A DNA stretch of 64,000 nt from Deroplatys truncata (Eukaryota > Arthropoda > Insecta > Mantodea > Mantidae): the NCBI GenBank assembly GCA_030765065.1, contig CM060977.1, forward strand, positions 158,048,052 to 158,112,051. The letters are read 5' to 3'. Below are positions 22,859 to 35,433 of the stretch, in pieces. Both the position numbers and the translations under genes were made by a program. Below the pieces are notes generated by a model that had not been told where the DNA came from, ran no database searches, and saw only the letters and a program-made list of their open reading frames with translations. Position 1 is the first letter of the stretch. Each line of letters begins with the position of its first letter.

Positions 22859-22906
22859 GAGTTAGAGAGAGAGAGGGGGATGAAGAGAGAGAGAGAGAGA
22901 GAGAGA
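22859..22906. repeat. (GA)n microsatellite
   Basis: GA-rich tract occupying the place of the GT/GTCT tract in other copies of the element. Confidence 0.8.
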
Positions 22907-23267
22907 ACAGCATGACCCGAAAACTTAAAGTTCGGATAAATATCTACTTGGGATTTCAATTCAGAATCTTCCAAAGATACAACATTAAGATTTTCAAGAA
23001 AATCCTCCCATTCCAAACTACATTTTACATATTTATTTTATCAAAAATCAACCAATGATCTTATTAAATAATCACGTATTTAATAAGTTTATATGACTAA
23101 TAAAATGTTGTCTTTAGTTTTATTGTGAATAACGTAAATTCCTTTGATTCTGAAAGATATTGTATAGTTCTGTATAACGGATGAAGCATAAGAGGCAGAC
23201 AAAGGTTACTACACCAAAAATGTAAATATAGTTAAAATACACAATTTATGTAATAACTATTGTTTTG

Positions 23268-23430
23268 TTTACCTCTGTGGTCGAATGGTCACATTTTGGT
23301 TTCTAAACCCGGGTTCGACTCCCGACTGCTTTTTTTCATCTTTAACTAGAATCATTCACTATTCTCTACATTGTCTGAAAGTATGAATATGTGAATGTAC
23401 TTTATAGAAAAATGAATAAATAAGCAACGT
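23268..23430 (+). mobile_element. tRNA-derived SINE (family C), partial
   Basis: CTCTGTGGTCGAATGGTCAC (box A-like) and CCCGGGTTCGACTCCCG (box B GGTTCGACTCC) are followed by GTCTGAAAGTATGAATATG and GTGAATGTAC as in the other family C copies. Confidence 0.7.
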
Positions 23431-23675
23431 TAAAAACCTACAGTTCAATCTCAAAGGTCCCCGGTTAGAGTATAGATGGTAATGGGAGCTATAAAAATTA
23501 AAGCATTTTCTGTGATAATTATGGCATTCAACAGCTCCAATTGTTATGTACTACAATAGTTTTCGTTTTTAAGCGTTCGGACTCCATGTTTTGTTTTCTT
23601 GATGAATAATTTCTAGAGGAGATATAAAAATTAATTTATAATCGGTGTTGAAAGTCACGTGAATGTAACACAAGA

Positions 23676-26080
23676 CATCTTTGTATTATTAAGTAAAGCA
23701 TGATGTTCTACACCTAATTCTTTGTAGATAGAATGATCACATAACATACCAAGCGTAAGAATTAAATCAGCACAAGTCTCATCAATCAGAACTTACACAT
23801 ATATTCGCAGTTTTATAGCATAGCTTGCATATCCCTATTTTTCCATTTCATTCACTCCCTGACGCACTCACCGCGATAATTTTTAGCCAATAAACAAGAA
23901 ATTAGAGTAAATAACTGCTGGACTATGTTCTGTAAAGCAAACTCTGGCATCTTTTATAATCGAAATGCACAACACGTAGGTATATCTCAGCCGGAAAAAA
24001 CATGTTTTACAGTTCGCCGTAACGCATAGGCAACCACATTTCCAGATGTGCTGCGAAAAGAGAGTGAAGACCGGGGCACGAGTTGTCCGCATAGACAGGT
24101 CCTCGGTAAAATATAGAAAATCAGTACTCTTTACCCTTCGAAATCAAGCTCTCGTAAGCTTTTCTAAACTGAAGTATTGGTTGTTTAAACTAGTGTCTTC
24201 CATACCCTGGTAAGTAGAAGTCCATTTCCCTGCAAATGAAAATTACAAAAGTTTGCTTACATGAATCAATCTATCAACATAGAGAAAATATTAGCCCTTT
24301 TAGCACTGTATTTCTATTACCCAAATACTTTCCGGTGATATGCTACAGATGGACACTTTTGTACTATAGTTTACACATGTAATCAACCTTAAACACTTGT
24401 AGAATTTACAAGTTGCTACTTCTGTTTACAATAGAACATTGGGTCAGTTATGTATTTTCCTTGCTTCCTCTCTCCTCACTGCTGCTACTTGTTTCTCCAA
24501 CACATGATGATTCATATAAACTGCTGATCATCATAGTAAAAGAATAATACATGTTAATTTTATTCCTGATAAGTCAGAAAGTGTACTCTAAAATCAGTAG
24601 GTTTTGTATGTCATTCTGGCTGCCAACGTTTGGAAAGCACAGCGTAGTTAATAGTGGTTATAAGCCAGAGTCTATTTTAAATTATTTTGAATAAAAACAC
24701 AGCCCTGCCCAGGATTATGAATACAACTTTAAACACCGGCAGACATTTAAGAGACCGATTCTAAATGGTATAGTTCTTTTTTAAATATTGAAGCTAAAAT
24801 TATTTTCTCTATCGTTTACCGAAAGCAGAGATAATGTATTCCATAAACCATGTGATATATAAATATAGACATTTCACAGAGAAATAAACGTTTTAAGGCC
24901 CGCTGAGGTAAAAACAAGGGATTAGGAAAAGGTCCTCACATGCTGCTTCTGTGTACATGTTTATGTATGGTGTGTGTATGAATCCATGTGTGAACAGTGT
25001 AATTAAAAACGAAAAGCCACTTAAATACATTTCGTGTTTAAATCCTTGAAGACCGCAATGGGATGATGACCATGAACACGCCCATTTCAGCACAAGAGGA
25101 TCCCCGAGCATTAAACATTTTTCGTTAGTTTTTATTTTCTCAAATGGTTCTAACGAGTTTGATTAAAGCATTACAAGTTTTAAACTGGCATGAGAAATAG
25201 AACGTATACCTTCAGTTTTCTGTAAATAGGCTATGACTAAAAACCATAAGATATAGATAAAACTTGCTACAGGAAATATGAGATCGCTTTAAGGTATATA
25301 ACTTGTGCCAGATAAAAATACTTTTGCCTATCGGACATATTTGCTGCTGTTGGTTTAAATTTTGTCACATTTTAAGCATTACACTTTGAAGCGTTAGGCA
25401 AACATTCTTTATTTTTTTCATGAGCTCATGCAAAGTGTTAGTAATATCACTCGTAGCACTACATCGACCTGATTTTTAAATAGTTGACTTTTGTCTCTTA
25501 TATAAAATAATTATCTAATATAGTATTAGCTAGCTCAGACGATTCTGGTGAATAAATTGAAAACTAAACTTTTTTATAAATAACTTGTGGTGTATATATG
25601 ATAATTGGCAAAGATAATAGCTTAGATATTATTTGAAAATAAAAACACACATTTTGTTAAATTTATTCTCTCAAAAACGTTAGCCCCAGAAATGCTCAAG
25701 ACAGTTAAAAGATCTTTTCTTTCACTTTACTCTTAGACCTAATACTCTTAAAACACACACACACACACACACACACGTCACAAAGATAAAAACTGACATT
25801 AGCCACTATTACTTCCCGACATGTGTTTTAATCTCCATTTGGGTCAAGGTGCTTTTATTCCAGCAGCTTTCTTATTCATTTGACATATTAGGTTAACTTT
25901 ATTATTTTAGATCTCCGAGCTCGTTTGCGCATTACTTGCACTCATTGTGACATTATGTGAATCATATAGTTGTAATATCATTATTTTCTTAGCTTATTAT
26001 AAAGTTACATATTCCGCACATAGGGAATTTGCATAAAGAAAAATATATTCTACTGCTTAACTGGTTTAGCAAATAAATAC
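23676..26080. other. Mostly unassigned AT-rich sequence
   Basis: Contains a possible ancient HINE-like relic at 25108-25335 (plus orientation: TTTTATTTTCTCAAATGGTTCTAACG, then CATAAGATATAGATAAAAC in the expected order, strongly diverged) and an (AC)n tract at 25752-25776. No open frame worth calling. Confidence 0.4.
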
Positions 26081-26093
26081 AAAGAAAGAAGGA

Positions 26094-26153
<60 letters not shown>

Positions 26154-26155
26154 AG
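26081..26155. repeat. (GAAA)n microsatellite
   Basis: About 18 tetranucleotide units with one early GGAA interruption. Confidence 0.9.
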
Positions 26156-26340
26156 GTGTTTTGATTTTTTCGTGACACTGTGTCATATCCTTAAAGAGTA
26201 ACGTTTAAATTCTGTAACGTTCCTTTCAATAAATGTTATTCGTATTACATCTGATCGCTCTTCGTGAAGTTATTGAAAAGCCAAGTCTGAAGAACATAAG
26301 AGAGCATGTTTATATCATTGTTCTAAATGCCCACCAATAA

Positions 26341-27344
26341 CACTAGTCTGCATGCTATCGGATGGCTGAAAACTAGTAAGTGATTCTGGCTCACTTTTGT
26401 ATGCTGATTTCAGAACTGCTTTTAGTTTTTTTTTCTATCACGTGCAGTTTTTTCACAATTTCACTTCAAAAATATACAGATATAAAGATATTGCTCCCGC
26501 CACTACACATAAAATTGGGCTTGATGAAGCAATTTGTAAGGGCTCTACCACAGGATGGACCCTGCTTCAAGTACCTTTCCAAGAAATTTCCCTTCATTAC
26601 ACAAGACAAATTAAAGGTTGGAATTTTTGTTGGTCCTCAAATAAAGAAATTGATGAAGGATGAATATTTTGAGAAGACAATGAATGAGAGAGAAATAGAG
26701 GCATGGACCGCCTTCCGATCAGTTACTGAAAACTTCTTAGGCAATAACAAAGATCCTAATTACAAGGCAATTGTCGAAACAACGTAGGAAAATTTCAAGA
26801 AGATGGGTTGTAACATGAGTGTAAAGGTGCATTTTCTGCATTCACATATAGAACTACTTTCCAGAAAATCTGGGATATTATAGTGAAGAGCAGGGTGAAC
26901 GTTTTCACCAAAATATTAAGGAAATGGAGAGGAGGTACCAGGAGAGACAGAATGAAACTATGATGGCCGACTACTGTTGGATGTTGAGGAGAGACAGTCA
27001 TCTTCAAGAATCTGCAAGGAAGTTAAATAAGGGAAAGTTTGAAAAAAATTAAATGAAACACTTTCGCTTCTTGTTTTGTTAAAATGTAGTCATGAAATAA
27101 ATTAGGGAGTTCTTGAGAATATTCTTAAAATGTTTCTTGAATAAAAACTTACCTTGTGTGAAATGGTATTTGAATACCTTTTACGCTCATTAGTAAAATT
27201 GTCAAAACATTACTTATTTTGTGTAAAAACCTGACGTGATAGAAAAAATCGGAATTTATTTCTGGAATCAGCATAAAAACTTGATTCAAGAACACCTACT
27301 TTTAAGAAATCATCTAACAAAAAGTTTGAAAATACAGACTAGTG
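26341..27344 (+). mobile_element. CACTA-ended DNA element, copy B
   Basis: Left end CACTAGTCTGCAT at 26341; right end TACAGACTAGTG at 27333-27344, one base different from the other copies. Flanks are TAA and ATA, so no clean target duplication remains. It keeps the region deleted in copy A. A 3' splice-like TGCTGATTTCAG (about 26401-26412) precedes the coding part, hinting that the parent element had introns. Confidence 0.75.
26485..27053 (+). pseudogene. Conserved element-borne protein, C-terminal part (copy B, broken)
   Basis: It adds N-terminal sequence absent from copy A: LLPPLHIKLGLMKQFVRAL, CFKYLSKKFPFITQDKL, GIFVGPQIKKLMKD. Then come the EAWTAFRSVTENFL and NYKAIVET blocks. A TAG follows VETT at 26788, and one extra base in CATATAGAACTAC (about 26848) shifts the frame before PENLG and MMADYCWML. 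The product cannot be made. Across copies the block order and the tail are the same, so these are fixed fragments of one longer parent protein of unknown function. Confidence 0.65.
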
Positions 27345-27898
27345 ATAATCAATGACCTTTCCTTTGTGTCAAACTTCTAGGTTTCATTGGGAAAAAAGGA
27401 TGAATTGATAGCTTTTACTGGTTAGCTTGATTGAAAGCCTGAATCTTGACAAAATAGAAACACAGAACTTGAAAATATAATGCTACATCATGAATGAAAC
27501 TATGGTTTGAGCATATCAAGACAATGATATTGAACTTCACCCTTTGGGTTTTTATTTGAAGATCAAAACGTTATATTACCTGAGTATTCAAGATTAGTGG
27601 AATATAAACTTTGGTCTATGAAATTACCAGGATTTTAGTTGTTGCACACTGAATCTGTTATGCCAAAAATATGCATCTATACTTAGATAAGCAAATATAT
27701 AAATGTAATTATATGTGTCATCTTTGAAGTCTACAACATGGTAGCTGATGTTCACACCGAGCATCAGTTTAGTATTAGATTTGTTTTAGAATTCTCATGT
27801 AACTTAACTCGTTTTGTCTCTCTTGTATTAACTGTTGAACTTTTCGGATTTTAGTTGTGTTCTTCAATCCCAGAGAAATCAAACAGCTACATATATAT

Positions 27899-28737
27899 TA
27901 GCACTTGGCTTTCTCTACTCTTGTACACACTATTTTTACAAACGCTTATTCTCCATATGCTTCATGTTAATCGAGATGTTAATCTTATTGCTAATTTTCT
28001 TGTAGATGCAAGGGGAATTGATAGGCTTTAAGCGATAGTCAAATATTTTAACAGCTGGTTGCTATGTGAAGTATTCCATTCTCTTTGCATTACCAGCCAA
28101 AAAAAATGAATAACGAATTCTCATTTGAGAAAAAGTATAAGTATTGGAAAATTTAAGGGAAAAGCAAGCAATATCTCGAAAATGGTTTACTCAACAACAA
28201 AAAATGTATATGAGATAAATTGTGCATTTTAACACGATCTACGTTTTTGTGCGTAGTAAAATGTTGTCTATCTCTTATGGTTTACCAGCTATGCAAAAGT
28301 CGTTCACAACGAAGAATACTTTTGGAAACATTCCAGGAACATTCGAGATATACATTTTATTTGTCATGAAAGTATCTTAAATATATGATATTTTAATCAA
28401 AATCTTAGAGCCATTTTGATAAAATTAGAATTTTCGAAAAATATTCCATGTAAAGGGTAATTTGGGGTGGGGAAATTTTCTTGAAAACCTTCGTGTCGCA
28501 TTTCTGGAAGATACTGAACCTAAATACCAAGTTTGGTGTTTATCCGACTGTTCGTTTCTGAGTTGTGCTGTTCACAGACACACACACACACATACATACA
28601 CGGACATGTTTCCAAAAATGCTTTTTTTGGATTCAGGAGGTCTCAAAACATGTATTTCCGGTGAAATCTCGTTATCGAATTTTTGAGTGGAATGCAATAC
28701 TTCCCCTACTTACTATACGTAGTAGAGAAAGTAAAAA
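27899..28737 (-). mobile_element. HINE-like element, near-full copy
   Basis: The 3' terminal hairpin is degraded (GCACTTGGCTTTCTCTAC), but the 5' end GTAGAGAAAGTAAAAA at 28737 and the CA tract at 28578-28600 are intact. The internal A-run follows GCATTACCAGCC. Confidence 0.8.
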
Positions 28738-29353
28738 TTACCTGGGTAGTCTGACATGAGCAACATTTCAAGTTAAATTGATATCACAACTAACTAAGCC
28801 ACGATGCACTTATATTTTGATTAGCAGAGCGCGTAAATGGGCTCGTGTAATCTTCTTAAAGGATGAGGTCTTTCCCACTCCGTCTTTGCATTCCACTAAC
28901 GTAAGAAAGTGTTTTCTCTGGGCCAGTGTTAAACATTAAGTATTACTAATTGTTTTATATTTATTTATTTCTAACACTAAAGTTATAGGTTTGTAAAGAA
29001 TCCCCATGCACACGCTTGAAATGAGGGAAGATATTTAGATGCGTTCACATCGTCCCTATTAGCGTGTGCTGTATTCCTGTGGTCATCCGTCTCACTACGC
29101 ATGGAATAATCCACCAACCGCTGCTTGTACGGAGTCGTAACCTCAAATACAAAGTTTGAAGAACGTTGTGGGCACATATTGAATTTGATGATAGTATGTA
29201 CAAATTTTATTAAGGACAATCTGTGTAAGTTAGTTTTCTGTCACGCCTTTGACGTATAGGGACACCGTAGTGGTGCTTTCTGTAATTAGAACAATTTCTA
29301 TAGTCGCTGATTCCGCCACTAGTCACGCATGGTGGCAGGTGATTAGCCCACCG

Positions 29354-29440
29354 CCCATATATAGCGCCTCGGGAGAGAAGCAGGACGCTGTGGGAATGGC
29401 TGACAAATTTGCTCAGGGAACCTCATACCTCTTTCAAGGT
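29354..29440 (+). promoter_or_regulatory. Weak TATA-containing promoter or first-exon candidate
   Basis: CATATATAG at about 29354 sits in a GC-richer island. About 40 bases on is an ATG (29397) with the open stretch MADKFAQGTSYLFQ before CAAG and a weak donor GTATTT. The peptide is unknown to me. If spliced to 58666 it would not be in frame with the MADDE start there. Confidence 0.15.
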
Positions 29441-29486
29441 ATTTGGTTTCTTTACGTGTGAATAAGCATTACAAGGAACCTATGCT

Positions 29487-29573
29487 TTACCTTCCTTCCG
29501 AAGTAAGCCATTATAAAGACTTTTACGCCGGAAATAAAATCATCGCCCTCCACCGCACTATGTTAAGAGCCTT
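29487..29573 (-). mobile_element. SINE (family B) fragment
   Basis: Shares TTACCTTCCTTCCGAAG, AGCCATTA, TTTTTACGCCGGAAA-like sequence and ATCGCCCTCC with 7690-7948. Only the region beside the tRNA head survives. Confidence 0.6.
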
Positions 29574-30391
29574 CTAAAATGTTATACACCTTAGGCGAAT
29601 TGCTGCACAAAATTTAATACGGAGTACCACAATGCGAATTTATGAAATGTCAAAAAAATATTTCTGCGGGTTGTTACACTACATCAGTCCATAATCATCA
29701 CCAATTTGTGATTGTATTCCACCCAAATGTAAACAATATCGTCTACTTGTAACAGCTCTTCTGGTATAGGGTATTGTTACACTGTAGGCAAGGTACCATT
29801 TTATACAGAAAAGAAAACAACTAGTATATTATACAATATACAAGCATGGCTGTAGGTAAATATTTCATATTTTCATTCTCTTTACGAGAGGTGTATAGAT
29901 ATTTCTAAAGTTTTTATGTATGGTTCGTTACAGCCCGTGTACCTTAAAACTTGAAATCTTTGTCCTGGTTTATTTTCTGGTTCTTTTCGTTCAGTATAAG
30001 CGACGAGAGTGAAGATTTGCTGTCGAGTCTTTATTATCTTAAGAAGTGAGTTGAGTGGCTGAGGTACAGACACATAAGTTCTTCGATGTATTTATTTATT
30101 CTTTCTTCCTTTGATCCCTTCGTAACCTTTATAACCAGCTAGGTAATACCGGACGGTTAATGAAATGTATGATATGATGCTCAAATAAATCCGGAGCACA
30201 TGGAGCTTAGAGTTACGTGACATTCGTTTTCTGTGTGTGAAGCAGACACACTACCTCTAGACAACGGAGGTGGGAACTACAAGCATTATTATCCTTTTTG
30301 CTGTGCAGAAGAGATAAGACAATTACGCTTTATGTCAAATCTGATAGTATTTATTGTGCAGCATTTTTCGATCTTTAGAGAATACAGGAGA

Positions 30392-30733
30392 CCGAGCGGG
30401 ATGACGGGTAAGGCCTGTGGCCCACATATGAGAGGTCCGGGTTCAAATCCCTGGGACCCATCAATCTGACCGAAGGTTTCTTTGCGGTTTTCCTCGGCCG
30501 CTAGGTGAATGCTGATTGAATAATTTGATCGGAAAATTTTCCTATCATCCGTTTCATCACTATATTTCATTTCCTTCTATTTAACTGCCATACCAGGCAT
30601 TGTGCTTACCATCCATCCTGGATATGCTATGATCCAGAGTTTGCTTGCTTCTGACCCAAGGCTTGGCGTAAGCCCTTGGGGATGCAAGTCCTACAACGAG
30701 GGGTGTAATCCGTTAAAGAAGAAGAAGAGAATA
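30392..30733 (+). mobile_element. tRNA-derived SINE with GAA tail
   Basis: Head GAGCGGGATGACGGGTAAGG (box A decayed) and GGGTTCAAATCCC (box B); then GGTTTCTTTGCGGTTTTCC and GGTGAATGCTG, the same layout as family A. A different 3' body contains GCTTGGCGTAAGCCCTTGGG and GTCCTACAACGAGGGGTGTA and ends in (GAA)n at about 30717-30730. Confidence 0.7.
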
Positions 30734-30913
30734 TAGGATCATTAAAATGAAGTGCGAGATAGTCAATGAAACTTTGCAGTTTTTCAATAATAGAATCTTC
30801 AAGCACATAGAAAACGGCTTCTGATATAAAAGCTAACCGAGGATAATATTTCAATAGATCACCGTTATTTTAGAAATCTTCCACAATATGTTCACCATTT
30901 TCTGGTGTTTTTT

Positions 30914-31876
30914 TTTTTACTTTCTCTACTACGTATAGTAAGTAGGGGAAAGTATTGTATTCCACCCAAAAATTCGATACCGAGATTTCACCGGAAATAA
31001 ATGCTTTGAGACCCACTGAATCCAAAAAAAAAAAAAATTTTTGGAAACATGTCGGTGTGTGTGTCTGTGTGTGTGTTTGTCTGTGTGTCTGTCTGTGAAC
31101 AGCATAACTCAGAAACGAACAGTCGGATAAACACCAAACTTGGTATTTAGGTTCAGTATCTTCCAGAGATGCGACACGAAGGTTTTCAAGAAAATCTCCG
31201 CACCCCAGACTACCCTTTACATGGAACATATTTCGAAAATTGTAATTTTCTCAAAAATGGCTCTAACGATTTTGATTAAAATATCATATGTTCAAGATAT
31301 TTTCATGACAAATGAAATGTATATCTTGAATTTTCTGGGAATGTCTCCGAAAGTATTCTTTATTGTGAACGACTTTTGCATAACTGGTAAACCATAAGAG
31401 ATAGACAAACTTTTACTACACAAAAATTGTACATCGCGTTAAAGTACACAATTTATGTCACATACATTTTTTTTTGTTGAGTGAACCATTTTCGAGATAT
31501 TGCTTGTTATTCTCTTAAATTTTTCAATACTTATTTTCTCAAATAGGAATTCGTTATTCATTTTTTTGTTTTGTATATGCAAAGAGTATTAATCTGAGGC
31601 AAAGAGAATGGTGCTGCACATAGCAACCAGCTATTAAGAGATGTCTATGCTTAAAGGTCACTGCAAATACAAAACAAGGGGAACATAGTACGCCTTAAGC
31701 GATAGTCAAATATTTTTAGAACTGGTCGTTATGTGTAAAATGTAATTCTCTTTGCATGTTAAAAGATCGTTTCTGCAAATGTTTATCTCGATTAATATGA
31801 AATAGATGGAGAATAAGAGTTTGTAAAAATAGTTTGTACAAGAGTAGAGAAGGTCATGTGAGTGTAACACATCAGA
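30914..31876 (+). mobile_element. HINE-like element, full copy in plus orientation
   Basis: Reads directly: TTTTTACTTTCTCTACTACG at 30914, GGTGTGTGTGTCTGTGTG near 31052, CATAACTCAGAAACGAACAG, the T-run at 31561, and the 3' GTCATGTGAGTGTAACACAT with CAGATTTTTT at 31876. It has about 100 extra bases in the 3' half compared with copy 1, including a second CAAATATTTTTAGAACTGG segment. Confidence 0.85.
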
Positions 31877-32312
31877 TTTTTTAAAAATCGGCATCCGGAA
31901 ATCAAGAGTTATGTGACACTTTGTTTATATGAAATTCCCACAGTACATGAACATCACTGGCAGCAGTATAGAATGCACAATGGTAGAATGGAGGAGATAC
32001 TGCGCTCTGCCAAAACATGGAATCTGGTGTCTGGCAAGCAATGCCTTCTAAAATAAGAAGCGAGTGAGTGCCAACTGATCTGATGGCGGACATAACCCGG
32101 CTACGGCTCGGAATAAGCTTGTCCTAAGGATTATCGATGTGTTCAGCAGAGGAAATTAACCACTGCTATTTTGCAAGGCAGCCGTTTTTATCAACCTTTA
32201 ACAGAATCAGCCATACATGCAGTATTCCGTTATCTCTTCAAGTCTCTGTGTCAGTTAAAACCGTGTTTCAAAAATTAGTAGCGACGTTCGCTTCTGCGGT
32301 GTAATATAGAAA

Positions 32313-33101
32313 TCTGATGTGTTATATTGACATCACTTTCTCTACCCTCTGTAGTTTATTCTTACGAAAGCTTATTCTTCTACTTCATTTTAATCCAGAT
32401 AAACCTTTACAGAAATAGCTAAATTACACATCTCGTTATAGATATAAAGGGAATAGCGGCAGACAAATTTTCAAGAACTGGACACTATGCGTTAGCCTTA
32501 AAATTCCATCCTCTTTCTATACAATTGTAAAAAGCAACTGAATATCGACAGTAAATAAAGAAAAATATTGAACAATTGAACCGTTAATAACGGATATCTC
32601 GGAAATGGCTTATGCCAAAAAAAGTTATTTGAAATAAATTGTGTGTTTTAAAGAGATCTACATATTTTGTGCAGTACATTTTAATGTATCGTTCAACACT
32701 TACCAGTTATGCAAGATAATATAAAATTCCTTCCGAATGAAGAGAACTTTAAAGGATATTTCCAGAAAATTCAAGATGTACGTTTTATTCCTCATGTAAA
32801 TATCTTTAATATAGACATGGTATTTTAATCAAAATCGTTACAGCAATTTTTGTCGCATCGTTGGAAGATAATGAACCTAAATAACAAGTTTAGTATTTAT
32901 CCGACATTTCGTTTTTGAGTTATGCAGTTCATAAGCACAAAGACACACAGATACACAAGTAACACACGGGCCTTTTTCTAAAAGTGTTTTTTTTATTCGG
33001 GGCCTCAAAACACGCATTTCTGGTGAAGTTTCAGTGTCGAATTTTTGGGTGGAATGCAATACCTTCTCTAGTTACTATGTACGCTGTAGAGAAAGTAAAA
33101 A
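32313..33101 (-). mobile_element. HINE-like element, older subfamily
   Basis: Ends are TCTGATGTG and GTAGAGAAAGTAAAAA. The 3' segment differs from copy 1: TTTCTCTACCCTCTGTAGTTTATTC. The CA tract is short and decayed (32939-32955). Confidence 0.75.
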
Positions 33102-33261
33102 TGAAGAATAATTGATTAAGTATATATTCTAATAGTCCACAAAGTTAACAGAAACAAAAGAACACAAATAGTATAAACCACAGGGAAAAGTTCATTTTGT
33201 GTACAACAGGTGTATACATTTATGCCTAATCTTTATGCTCGCTCTCAATCTCACTCCCTCT

Positions 33262-33485
33262 AACAGGAGGTTTGGGGTTCAAATCCCGCCAGGACCGTCC
33301 TCCCCAATTGAGGTTTCTTCCAGATTTTCCTCAAACTTCATAGCTAGCAAGTGTCGGGGAAGTACCCTAAATTTAGATCTGGAGCATTTTCTGCTAAAAT
33401 GTCCTTCTTCAATATACATTCATTTCATGTACCATCAGTGTCTCCCGCCTGTGGTGTAGTACGCAGTAAGAACGGGCGTTAAACT
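33262..33485 (+). mobile_element. SINE (family E), uninterrupted copy
   Basis: GGGGTTCAAATCCCGCC (box B) is followed by AGGACCGTCCTCCCCAATTG, CCTAAATTTAGATCTGGAGC and CATGTACCATCAGTG, and it ends near GGGCGTTAAACTC. It gives the empty-site form for the insertion at 8848-8935. Confidence 0.7.
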
Positions 33486-34887
33486 CTATTAAAAATCTCT
33501 CGCTCTTGTTTCGTTTCCTTTAACCAAAGAATGATGAATCAAAATATGAAATGAATGCGCAAATGAGATGGCTGATACGTATCCTAAGAAATAGGAAATA
33601 CTTAACCAGTCAGCTTGGCCCAACTGGTATTCAAACCAAGGTTAGCAGTATGGGAGAGTAAAATCTTATGCCTTTTAGATGTTCGGAGATGGCTTTGCAT
33701 GGTAACCGAAAACAAAAGAATTTATCAAACAACTGATTTGTCTACAATAATAATAACGAACGAAATAACAAAGCTTGTCCAAAAAATTAAGCTTATAAGG
33801 TCTTTAACATTTAAAAACATAAGCTCAGTAAAAATCGATTACATTTTAGAGTTTTTTACTTTGTATCCCACTACAGACATCCCCTTGGAGAGTGTAGTTA
33901 AAACAGCATAAAGTCTATTCCCTAAGGGATGCCTACGGTTTATGAACCAAGTTTCAAAGTAGTTCTTGAGAAAAGGTAACATACAAATAAATATTTAAAT
34001 AAATACGTTAAAACGCGACTCCATAACCCACTTATTTATCCAACAATGAAATTTACTAGAAACATTTCTGTTACAGTGTTATTATACTTACAAAGAAATA
34101 GATGTTAAAGACACCTACAAAAACAAAGGGTATTTTCTTTACACTGTTGGTTTAGGCACATGTCCAAAACTAGATAGGAAGAGGTCCAAATCCTTAGGCT
34201 GAATCTGCCTGAGGCTAGCACAGAAAAAGTTGCTACTAACAATTGAAAGTACAAACGCAGTTTGTTCTGTATTTTTAAGAACTGAGTGTGTTCTACTCTT
34301 TTCTTTGTGTATGACTGAAGTTTCATTATTTTACAGTGAATAACTTTGTGCAGGTTTTAAACAGAGTTTAGTGAAGCTAACATTTATATATACCAGTGCC
34401 CGCTATTCTTAGGTTTCTAAGAATATTTCACTAATTGACGGATAGTTGCTAATAAATGGAAGTAAAACATGGGATATCTCCTTGTTATTCCAGTTTTAGA
34501 TATGTTAATGATCTTATTTAAAGAGTTCATCTTGCCTTTAAATATGAATAGGTTTGTAACTATGCACTGAATACTAGTGTTTTAGATAATACGTCATGTT
34601 GCATTTATAATTCCGTATTTAGTTTAGTTCACCAAATGAATTGCTAGCTGCTATAAAGGTATTATAAATAACGACTGTTATTGTTTATTTATTTATTTTT
34701 CAGTAGTTTTGCTACCTTCTTCTCATCACTTTACTTGTTTCCTTTCCAAATCAATGTTTTCTGCGAAACCCACAAAATGACCACGAAACAGAGAAATATC
34801 GAATGTTATTCTAGTAAGCCAAGCCTATGGATGTGGATACGAATAAGCACTTAATTGTATAAGAACGACCACAAGCATAATACAAGC
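33486..34887. other. No recognised feature
   Basis: Unassigned AT-rich sequence. A decayed tRNA-like snatch at 33611-33645 (AGCTTGGCCCAACTGG, ATTCAAACC) is too weak to call. Confidence 0.4.
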
Positions 34888-35112
34888 CCACCCCTATGGT
34901 GTGGGGTACGTATCTGCCTCGCATTTCCGAGTTCGAGTCTCAGTTAGGGTGAGTTACCCGGATAAGGCTTTTTCCGAGGTTTTCCCTTTCTTGAGAAGAC
35001 GAATGTCGGGTAACTTTAAGCTCTATGGACCCCAAGCTCGTTTAAGTATCATATCACCCATGTCATTCATTCATCCTCCGATATGACCTACCAGGTTAAA
35101 GGGCGTTAAAAT
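34888..35112 (+). mobile_element. tRNA-derived SINE (family D), first of two in tandem
   Basis: CCCACCCCTATGGTGTGGGG and GAGTTCGAGTCTCAG (box B) are followed by GGTTTTCCCTTTC, GACGAATGTCGGGTAACT, TAAGCTCTATGGACCCCAAG and AAGGGCGTTAAAA. It shares all blocks with the copy at 35210. Confidence 0.75.
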
Positions 35113-35209
35113 TCAAGGACCCCCTAAAAAAACCACTTTGCGTACGGACTGCATTCTCCAAGAGTATGAATGGCTGTTAATACGTTATAACAGTTGTTCT
35201 GAAGAAGTT

Positions 35210-35425
35210 TACGGACCACCTTCGTGATGTGGTGGTAGCATGTCTACCTCACATTCAAGAGGTCTTGAGTTCGAATCTCGGTTAAGATAATATTTTCTTT
35301 TCGGAGTTTTCCCTTACCTGAGGAGATGAATGACGGGTAACTCTAAGCTCTAGGGACCCCAAGTCTATTTGAGCATCACTTTAACCATCCCATTCATTCA
35401 CCGTCCTAAAGAACGTTAAACTTAC
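35210..35425 (+). mobile_element. tRNA-derived SINE (family D), second copy
   Basis: CCACCTTCGTGATGTGGTGG and GAGTTCGAATCTCGG (box B), GTTTTCCCTTACC, GATGAATGACGGGTAACTC, TAAGCTCTAGGGACCCCAAG, AACGTTAAAC. Same orientation as its neighbour, about 100 bp apart. A HINE-like copy starts directly after it. Confidence 0.75.
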
Positions 35426-35433
35426 ACAAAAAG

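Larger units (their letters stand above)
22739..23675 (+). mobile_element. HINE-like element, old diverged copy interrupted by a SINE
   Basis: TTTTCTCTACCAC at 22743 and GGTAGAGG match the 5' end; CGAGATTTGACCGGAAATAC, CTTCCAAAGATAC and AAAATACACAATTTATGT follow in order. AGTCACGTGAATGTAACACA at 23648-23667 is the 3' end. The GT tract is replaced by (GA)n at 22859-22906. The SINE at 23268 splits the copy. Confidence 0.65.
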
